Of a stretch of DNA of 64,000 nt, positions 55,757-64,000 are shown piece after piece (within the stretch, counting starts at the first letter, position 1; every line of letters begins with the position of its first letter). The translations under genes were made by a program, and so were the position numbers. The notes beneath the pieces are model-generated. The model saw nothing but the letters and a program-made list of their open reading frames with translations, made no database searches and was not told where the DNA came from. Location: positions 10,246,259 to 10,310,258 of the forward strand of contig OX442320.1 of the NCBI GenBank assembly GCA_949358305.1. The letters run 5' to 3'. The stretch comes from Strigamia acuminata (lineage: Eukaryota > Arthropoda > Chilopoda > Geophilomorpha > Linotaeniidae).

Positions 55757-57429
55757 CTGGATAAGAAAAAAAAAAAATTAGTAATCAACAAACTGTGAAA
55801 TTGTAAGCAACCAATATTTTGTTTAGATATTTCTAATGCATTTAGTTCATCATTCCTGTAATTTTGGGAAAAAATTTCAAGGTTTAATGACATTTGATTT
55901 GATTTAGTTTTACCTATATACCATTTATTATGAGTATTATTATATTTTTTTTTCAATGTAAATTTTCAAATATTGACCCAAGATGCATAATCCAAACCTA
56001 GCACAACCCAAGCACAAAAATTGTAAATGTGTTGGAATTCAGATGTGTATAAATTTCTGACATTACTTTCCCAAAAATCAAAAAACCAAATTTTACTTTT
56101 CCATAAAAGTCCATTATTCTCTGCATTATTGCACGACTTAGTGAAATTTATACATTAATCACCCACACAAAAAATTGAAAATTGCAATTTCCACTTTACA
56201 GGAACAGTAAATATAATAACATAAAGAAATTGCTAAAATCAAACATTTTTCAGCATTTCAATGCAATTTTACTCATTTCTGAACAAATAGTTAAGAAAAT
56301 TTTTAACTAATTTATTTTAATTAAAAAATTAAATCATAAAAAACATGTCACATTGTGTGAAAAATGGTTCCCCTTGAATTCCAATATGGTTGTTTCAGAA
56401 TTTAATTCATTTTTTCACCTTTCTTTTAATACAATTCAAATGTTATTATAATTTATGCTACAGGGGAACTATATATCAAAGCGCATTAATACAGTTGCAG
56501 GTACAAGTGACAAGTTTTAATGGTGTATCACTGCCTAGGGGGCATTGGTTGGATGAACCCTAACATTTTTTCATATAAAAACAAATGCAGACAAATGTAA
56601 TAAAAATTTACTTAAAATCTGCTTCAAAAAACCAACAAAACAATTCATTTCACATTTGTTGCTATAAATTGCTAGTTTATTACAAAGTATATAAACATAA
56701 ACCCATTAAAAAAAATTACACAAGCAGATTTCCTCTCATAAATTTCTTTAAAATACCTTTATGGAAATCAATATATGACTAATAACTTCATTTTAATAGA
56801 CCAAAAGAAGAAGGCAAACAAAGTATGCAAGAAAATTTAAAAAACCAGCCAAAATACACGAAAAATGTGAAAAATGTGTGAATTTAAGTAAAACCAGCCA
56901 ATATTTTACTCCAAAACACTTTAATATTCATCTAATTTAAACTAATTACCGAGAAATAAACCAAATGTGTGTAAAAATCCAATCTACACATGATTTTCTT
57001 CATCACATTAATGAGTCTGCGCGCCTCTTGTCTTAAGCCTAACAACAACTCGCCACAACAAAAACCATAAAAACTCATTAATAAACGCTTAACTGCTCGA
57101 TTTCAATTTAAAAAAAACAAAAATCCAACACAAACAAGAAACTAAAACGTATATTTGTCATCGCAGAACCCACAAAACACGAAAACCAAACCAAATTCAC
57201 TTCAAACCAATACCAAACCAACAAAACTTCGCCCACACATTCATCATCCTACGCTTCGCTAATAGGCCTATAAATCAAATCAGCACTTACTTAACTCAAC
57301 AAACACCAAAAACTCCAACCGCACAAACTAAATTTCATTTAAAAAGCAAACAAATCTTGCCATCACATAGAAATATCAACATTTCAATGCAAATTGCCGC
57401 CGATCGACACCCACTCGCACTAAATTGCA

Positions 57430-57645
57430 ATGGCCGAAAGTGACGAGATGACAAGGACAAACAAAACACACATAATTCGCCATTTCGCGTCGTTTTCCCT
57501 CCTCAAACCCACTAGAAACGACGTAATCCTATTGATAAATTACCTGCAAACCATCTCGGAGCTGCACACTCGGCGTGTAATATCCAAAATGAGGAAACAA
57601 GACCCGAATTTGGCCAATTCGAGGCCTAACAGTAGCAGATGTTAA
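57430..57645 (+). CDS. Unrecognised 71-codon open frame with good start context
   Basis: The ATG has G at -3 and +4. The predicted peptide (LLKPTRNDVILLINYLQT core, basic C-terminus) has balanced composition, unlike the low-complexity frames around it. No family is recognised, no TATA box or poly(A) signal is obvious, and it could be chance or an antisense leader. It lies in the putative OLA1 5' intron on the opposite strand. Confidence 0.2.
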   Translation: MAESDEMTRTNKTHIIRHFASFSLLKPTRNDVILLINYLQTISELHTRRVISKMRKQDPNLANSRPNSSRC

Positions 57646-58179
57646 AACATCCGAGGCAGAAAACAATTTTTATCCCCCCTGTTTCCTACCTGTTTGTGCT
57701 TTCATCTACAGGATATATACTTCTAGTTTGATTGACAGTATAACAGAAGAAAAGCTTCTTCTTGATAGCTAGTCTGCGCCGATAATTATTCCCGACCCCC
57801 TTTTCCTATTGTGTTGCTTCGGCATTTCGAATCAAAAAATCTACTTCTCTCTCTCGCTAGCTCGCCATTTCCCAGTTCCAAAAACTCAATTAATAATTGA
57901 ATTAAAAAATCCCCCACCCAATCATTGTTTGTAATAAATTTCGTGATTAATAAAGGATTAGCGAACCCGCTAATCCTATCGGATCATCAGTTTTTTAAGA
58001 CGAATAATGTGTAAAGTGCAGTCATTCATTTTGAGGCCATTGTGCCGCGCGTATCTAATAAAATTCGTTTTAAGATTTTTCATCAAAGGCCTTTCAATCT
58101 CTCAATCATTCTCAGTGAATGGTTACTTAAATCCAAATTAGGCTTACTTTTCGGTTTAACTAAGTTTGATGACGGGATG

Positions 58180-58445
58180 ATGATTTTAAATTATGAAAAA
58201 GAATAAAAATCATGAAAAAATGGAATAAAATTATGAAAAATGAATAAAAATTGTGAAAAATGTAAGAAAATTGTGAAAAATACATAAAAATCATAAAAAT
58301 TGAATAAAAATTGAGAAAAAATCATAAAAAATCATTTAAAAAATGAATAAAAATCATTAAAAATGAATAAAAAACATGAAAATTGAATAAAATCATAAAA
58401 AATGAATAAAAAATATGAAAAATGAATAAAAATCATGAATTTGTT
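58180..58445. repeat. About 20-bp A-rich tandem repeat
   Basis: A dozen degenerate copies of AAAATGAATAAAAATCATGA. Confidence 0.8.
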
Positions 58446-59317
58446 TAGAAAATATCAAAAATTTGACTTATCTTCATCTTGTGACGTCAAAACAATTCAA
58501 AATGTCCTCAATTTTGATTTAGAGAAATTGAATTCCCACACACCCAACCCCAAATTGTAGAAAAATTCCAATTACTATAAAAATAAAAATATATTTTTAT
58601 TTTTTATTTACTTATTTTTTCAATTAATTTGTTCAATTCCGTCAGTCAAAAACTTCCCCATCTTTCTGTCACTTCCCCACTATTATTACCCGAAGAATCC
58701 GCCAATGACGTCACAAATACACCGTCAACAATGACGTCACACTTGAAAACAACTTTTCTAATTGCATTTTCTAATTAAAACCGTCTCCCACCAACTCTAG
58801 AAAAATTTCAAGAAAAAAAAATTGCCACAAAGTATGCATTGTATCAATATAATTAACCCTTTGCTCTCCCCACAAACATCTGCAACAAAATCCAAACTTA
58901 AAGAAAAAAAAACTTGTCCCAAAATCAAAATAAATAAACTCAGCTGCTCAAATGACGTCATTCCCAATCATTATCCCATCCTATCATACAAATTTGCATA
59001 ATAAACAAAAATTAATTATTTACATTTTCTTTTTTGTCAACAAATCGTGCAATATATAATTTAATTTTTTTTTTTTACCTTCCACAAAAATTAAATTTTC
59101 GCCTTTTACTGTTTGCCAACATAAAACATATCTTAAACTCATTCACTTGAATTTGTGTAAAATATTTATTTGAAAATTGAATGGTTTCAATGTGACCTCA
59201 TTACAAAAACATGAGTTAAAAATCGATGATAACGCAAGCACAATAAACATAATCACGTGTCCAAACCTTACATCTATATTTTCCAAACCTTTTCCGAAGA
59301 AACTTTACGTTATACCG

Positions 59318-59360
59318 TAACGGTAGAGCGTCAATTAACCAAACTAATTGGGAGACATAG
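59318..59360 (+). mobile_element. Pogo/Tigger-like terminus (related to 19651-19690)
   Basis: GGTAGAGCGTCAATTAACCA followed by AACTAATTGGGAGACA is a diverged copy of the end in the Spps intron. A decayed partner may be at 60145-60190 (GGTTAAGCGAATGACTGG reversed). Confidence 0.4.
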
Positions 59361-59424
59361 ATTTGTTTGCATAATCAAACATTAGAAGTTTACGTACACA
59401 GATGAAACATTTTATGTTTACAAG

Positions 59425-59463
59425 TAACCTAACCTAACCTAACCTAACCTAACCTAACCTAAC
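59425..59463. repeat. Interstitial telomere-type repeat (CCTAA/TTAGG), about 7-8 units
   Basis: A pure run of TAACC units, followed within 15 bp by a dispersed repeat shared with 48497-48660. Confidence 0.92.
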
Positions 59464-59469
59464 GTAACG

Positions 59470-59600
59470 TGTTGAACCCATCCTATACCCAGAAATGTTA
59501 AATTCCCTGTCCTATCCGGCTAGCTGGTTACTCCGGACAACTTCCTCGGACCTGTCCTATGTCTGGGCTACACAAAGTACACTGTACAAACATCGGGACC
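59470..59600. repeat. Dispersed repeat family member (related to 48497-48660)
   Basis: It contains TACCCAGAAATGTTAAATTC, GGACCTGTCCTATGTCTGGG and CTACACAAAGTACACTGTAC in the same order as the 48.5-kb copy. Confidence 0.6.
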
Positions 59601-59629
59601 CTAGACGAATTTTTTTTCCAGGCTCTTGT

Positions 59630-60000
59630 AGCAAAATTATTTGATCTTGAATTGGATTTTTTGGCTTAAAATTGAATATTTCTAATCTAGAATTGGATTT
59701 TTTGGCCTAAAATTGATTTTTTTTGGCCTAAAATTGAATTTATTACGTTAAAATTGGCCTTTTTAATCCAATAATTAAAATTTTGGCCTAAAATTAAATT
59801 TATTGCCTTAAAATTGGCTTTTTTGGTCTAATAATTTGGATTTTGCTATTTTATGACGCAAAATCTTGATTATACTAAGTAAAATAAATGTTGCTAATTT
59901 AGGAATTGTCTAATTTCTAAATTAGCAACATTTATTTTGGCTGTAGTATAATTAATATTTTGACGTAAAATTGAATTTTTTGGATTCCAATTTTTTGAGG
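59630..60000. repeat. TTTTTTGGCCTAAAATTGAA tandem repeat, split by a MITE
   Basis: About ten degenerate copies flank the palindromic MITE at 59870-59951, so the array is older than the insertion. Confidence 0.8.
59870..59951. mobile_element. 82-bp palindromic MITE (copy 2)
   Basis: Same length and sequence as 50204-50285 but reversed. It starts TTATACTAAG and ends CTGTAGTATAA, and is inserted inside a tandem array. Confidence 0.8.
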
Positions 60001-60556
60001 GTCAAGGTCCGAGCCCTAGACATTTGTCTTTTTTGTGTATGCTGTAATCCGCCCCTGACTAGCAAAACTGCAAGTGGAATTGGAAAACAAGTCTAGACAA
60101 AAATAAAAATCGGTTTAATTAGGAAATTAAAATCACCAGTCATTCGCTTAACCAACCTTGCAATAATCGACATTCTACTACGCTATAATGAAAAATATTG
60201 AATTTTTGAAATTTTTATCCGCCATTATGACGTCAGACCACGTGTCATTATTATTATTATTACAATAAAAAAAATACATTTCTAAAGATTAATCGACACC
60301 GGAATGAAAGGAAAAACACGAGGAAATGATTAAAAAAGCATTATATTCTTCCACTCTCACAAAAACACAGCGAAATGTGTAAATAATAACAAATATTTAT
60401 TATGTCACCCTCAACATAACGTCCAAATCGCACTGTGGCGAGGAATTTTCCACTTTCCACTCATCGCCGGCAATTTAAAAGCCATCAAAAAATAATTCCA
60501 ACATCTCCTTATTATTTCTTAGAGTCCAAACAAGCATAAAACTGACCGGTTATTAC

Positions 60557-60790
60557 CTGATAATCAAATTCAAAACCACACTCCTCCGGCCCAACGTGCG
60601 CTATCGTAGTAATGGCGGCGAGGAATCCACGCATGCGTCGCGGAGAGTGCCCGGCGCCGCGCTCGCTCTGGTGACGAAACGACGCAGCGCCGTTGCGAAA
60701 TATTTTTCCGAGAAGGCGGAGTCATCATTCGCTTGCCGGGACCCGATGGAGAAGGAGGTTAGTGTCGTCCTCCTCGGCAAATAAAAAACA
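60557..60790 (-). promoter_or_regulatory. CpG-rich region with CAG|GTAATA donor: likely OLA1 first exon and promoter
   Basis: About 200 bp of GC- and CpG-rich DNA stand out in AT-rich surroundings. On the minus strand a good donor at 60555-60556 ends a possible leader exon, and a GCCGCCATTA YY1-like word lies inside it. An ATG near 60631 opens a short upstream frame. Assignment to OLA1 rests only on position and strand. Confidence 0.4.
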
Positions 60791-63700
60791 AATAACAATT
60801 CGAATGACAAACCCCCTCAACGGTGCAACACAACTTTTATTTTTCTTCTAAACACTGTGATTTCGACGCATATTTGGATTTTGCCTGTGAAATTTGGATT
60901 ACATGCAATTTCATCAGACAGGTATAACATAATAACTGATCATAATTCTATAGAAAAGTCCAGATTTTCGCACAAATCGCTCGTAATAATGCTTATTAGA
61001 TGATTAAATTAATTCCGTGTGTTTATACAGGTGTATGCATTGTTGACATTTGATTTGAGCCGCAATCAAGATGAATGTAAGTACAATTTAAATCGCTACT
61101 AAAGCTAAGTTCACATGCATGCGTTTCTGCTTCAGCTTTAATGCAACTTTTATTCACTTTTATTTAAAATTGGGTACAAATCGGGTGAAATTTAATTTTT
61201 TTTTAACTTTTCATCGCTAATTGTGTGAAATAAATTTTTATTTTTAAATTTTTACACGTTTTTTCACGTTTTTTCATATTTTTGTGATCGAAAACCCTAA
61301 AAATTTCATCTAAAATTGAAATTTTTATTTTATTACCCACAAAAAATAATATAAAAATATAATAGTAATGTAATATAATATAGTTCGACGGTAAAAGACA
61401 CTAGCACAGTTCGGAATTGACTTGGTGAGCTCAACCCCGGCACACCGAAGCCAACTCGGCGTGCGTTTTTCTTTCGCGTGAATCTTGTATTAAATCGCGT
61501 GGCATTCCGTTAAAAACGATCAAAATAGTAAAATTTACACGATCCTAAGTGACCGTTTAGAAAACGCGAGCCCCGTCCGTACTTAAACCTACTTCGTTGT
61601 ACGGAGATTGACTCGTTATCCGCCATATTAGTAAACGATAATTAGAACGAAATGGGGACAATGAGACTCGACTCCTCACTCGCACATGTCGGAACGAAGC
61701 CGCAGTCCCACGCCGACGAAAACGCGTCGTGATTCCGAATTTTCTCGATTTTATCCTTCGTTTTGAATGTTTTAGCAACGATTCGCATTTCGTACATCGA
61801 GTCCAAGAGCGCTTCGACTCCTACTTGATCGATTTGACTCGACTCGGTGCTGTTTTTCACTTTGTTTTTACAACTCGTGAATTAAATTGGACTGGAATAA
61901 CGTGCCGGACATTTTGGTTTGGAAATTAATCTGTTGAATTTTCTATTCAAACGTTTCAGTAGTGAGTTGAATGTGTTTTAAAACAATTTTCCTAGAATTT
62001 TTAAATGTTTTTTAAAATATTTATACGAGAATTTGTAATTTTTTTACACGAAATGTTTGTTTTCTTCCCGTTTTTCAAATTCCAGTCCAGTTTGGGCCAG
62101 ATTTGATTTTGTGCATTTTTTGTTGTTATTTTTGTTATTGGTCGATTTAAATTGAGTTTAAAGTGAAGTTTGGGGTGGGTTCAAGCATAGGGGGTGCTGG
62201 AATGAAATTGGGGGGTTGTATCATGGCCAAGGGGGTTAAAATTAGGGGTTAATAAACTGAGGAGAATTTTCTCTCTCAGTTTTCGACTTTAGTTGCGTTG
62301 TTTTGCTGGTTAAACCTGTGTGCAGTCTGGTTGGGCTAATGTATGGGTGTTTTTAGTGCTGGAAATCATTTGATTTGATTTTTTTATTACCAGAAGTCGT
62401 TTGCAACAGCTGGTGCTCGAAATATGTTGAAAAGTTTGCGAATTTTTTAAAAAATTTGGAGAAAAAATATTTTTTTCAAAGTAAATTGAACATTAATCAC
62501 ATTGAACAGCTAGTTAAATAGAAGGGCTACTGGTTTCCACTTTGTCTCAGCAGGGTTCCATCAAGCAACACAAGAAGAATTGTGATCATTTCAATTTGCA
62601 AACTCAAGGTGATGTGTTGAATTGGCCACAGAGGGCTCCATTTTGGGTTTGAAAGGCATTTTTATTTCGTTTTTTCGTGCTAAATTAATGTTGCGGTGAT
62701 AAATCTTGTGTCAATTGTGTGTGAATAACACATTTTGATAAGATCTAGTAGCGTTAAAGTTTTGCACAATAAAAATTGTATGGAATCAACTTGGGCATGA
62801 AATTCAAGTGTGAAAAGGATCAGCACTCGCCCCGCGCCTTCGCCTTGATCGCGTGATATTTGACTATAAAACTTGACTCAACCGAGCTCATCACTCCTCT
62901 CACACACGTCCGTGCACGTACGTGTCTTGTGATGATGTCGATCTGCTATTACTTTATATTACAACGCGATTTTACTCAGCATTCGACGTTTAGACTGCGA
63001 TGTTTGATGTTTTAACAGTCCTGCAACTATCTGTCAACGTTTGCACACGTAAGCGAGTAGAAATTATCACCGATTAAAAAATAAAATAATAAATAATAAT
63101 AATATAATGTTTATTACTCAACTCAAAAATTGAGGGGGTGCCTCTCAACAGCGATAAGCCTACAAGGAGGATAAATTGCAATATTCGACGTTTAAACGGA
63201 GATGTTCGACGTTTAAACGGTATACGCTGACAGCATGGCCACGATTCAATATTCCAAAAATTAAAATAACAATTTTAGTTTAAGTGTATTTTAAGTTTTA
63301 ACATGGGGTTTAAACAGGAAATGATGTCATTTTTGGTTTAAAATTGAAGTAAAACACAAAATATTTTAGTTTTTGAATGCAGTTACTGAAATTAAATTTG
63401 TTTAAACTGCAATGTTCGATGTTTACGATTAGTTTTGTATTGATCGTGAATTTGTATGGGGAATGAATAAATATTCGGTGTTTAAATGGTGAAAAAAGTT
63501 AATTTAATTGGAATTAACATTGGAATTAACATTGGAATTAACATTGAGGTGTGCAAGCGTTTGGTGTGGGGGGTTTTAAGGGTATTTTAGAGGTTCATGG
63601 GCGTTATTTGGTATTTTAGACATTTTTCATGCGAGGGAAATGTTTTGCTTGTTTCCTTTTCGCATTTTTTTTGTTGTTTATTTGCTGATATATTTGACAT

Positions 63701-64000
63701 ATTGTCAAACTTATCCAAGATATAGTGTTATGTTTCTGCTTTAATACTTGCTACACTCATAATTTTCCGAGCTGGGGCGGTGAACTACTTGACCCCAGGG
63801 CTCCCTGTCAAGCACCAGGTCACGCCCACCCGCCATCTTGAAGGCGAAATCTACTCAAGAATCTATAGTACCTAAGAAGGAGAATTTTTCATGCCACATG
63901 GGACATTCAGTATTTTCAAATATTGATTTTCTTAAAATAAAAGAAATATTTTTTTTTTTTAAATATTTTTTTGAATTTGTTTGTTATAATAACAAAGATA
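60791..64000. other. Right end of window: no supported gene
   Basis: AT-rich with two moderately GC-rich patches (61380-61860, 62820-62960); the second has an ACTATAAAACTT TATA-like word near 62863. It contains the inverted copy of the ATT-tailed repeat (63090-63170), copy 2 of the 125-bp repeat (63265-63390) and a cluster of GTTTAAAC-type motifs. Confidence 0.45.
63265..63390. repeat. 125-bp dispersed repeat (copy 2)
   Basis: Direct match to 55522-55647 with a handful of substitutions and small indels. Confidence 0.85.

Noticed and set aside
59318..60190. A single 870-bp Tigger element containing the telomere-like tract
   Set aside because: The right end is too decayed to pair confidently with the left, so only the left terminus is annotated.
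1..64000. tRNA, rRNA or snRNA genes
   Set aside because: I found no T-loop (GGTTCGA) with matching acceptor stem or other RNA-gene hallmark; a covariance search was not possible here.

Overview
This is eukaryotic nuclear DNA, most likely from an insect or close arthropod relative. It has spliced genes with AT-rich introns, interstitial TTAGG/CCTAA telomere-type repeats, many short terminal-inverted-repeat transposon remnants, and proteins that match the insect forms of their families. All four confidently read genes lie on the minus strand. No bacterial operon, CRISPR array, rRNA or tRNA gene was recognised. Exons were assembled by eye from splice signals, reading phase and remembered family architecture, and every intron in the four models keeps phase.

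Layout, left to right. (1) 7-14984: a complete PIKfyve (fab1) lipid kinase gene of 36 coding exons, about 2066 aa (FYVE, DEP, chaperonin-like, Cys-rich and PIP-kinase parts). Its intron between exons 21 and 22 (4474-8140) contains a whole second gene on the same strand, a secreted coiled-coil plus fibrinogen-domain protein of about 519 aa (4614-7729). An intron of that nested gene holds two 20-bp repeat arrays rich in ACGTCA, a plus-strand promoter-like block and a 260-bp-arm, 12-nt-loop inverted repeat (6071-6602), which together resemble a hairpin-RNA locus. (2) 15.2-16.8 kb: intergenic, with one inverted-repeat element. (3) 16778-22928: an Sp-family transcription factor (Spps type, about 682 aa) with a Q/N/T-rich N-terminus, Btd box and three C2H2 fingers. 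One intron is a nest of DNA transposon remnants, and the first intron carries five copies of a Pho/YY1-like motif. (4) 25115-50918: an Obg-like ATPase (OLA1, 11 coding exons, about 398 aa). Its last intron is almost wholly an uninterrupted 5-kb ATAAA array. Other introns carry hAT, Tc1/mariner-like and piggyBac-like remnants and dispersed repeats. (5) 51-64 kb: the probable OLA1 5' leader region (CpG-rich start near 60.6 kb), repeats, telomere-like repeats and no confidently recognised gene.

The genes do not form a pathway: PIKfyve acts in endosomal phosphoinositide metabolism, the fibrinogen-domain protein is secreted, Spps is a nuclear DNA-binding protein and OLA1 is a cytosolic ATPase. What links the window is architecture. 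Nearly every sizeable intron carries its own private AT-rich tandem repeat, one gene is nested in another on the same strand, and small transposon remnants are densely layered between exons.
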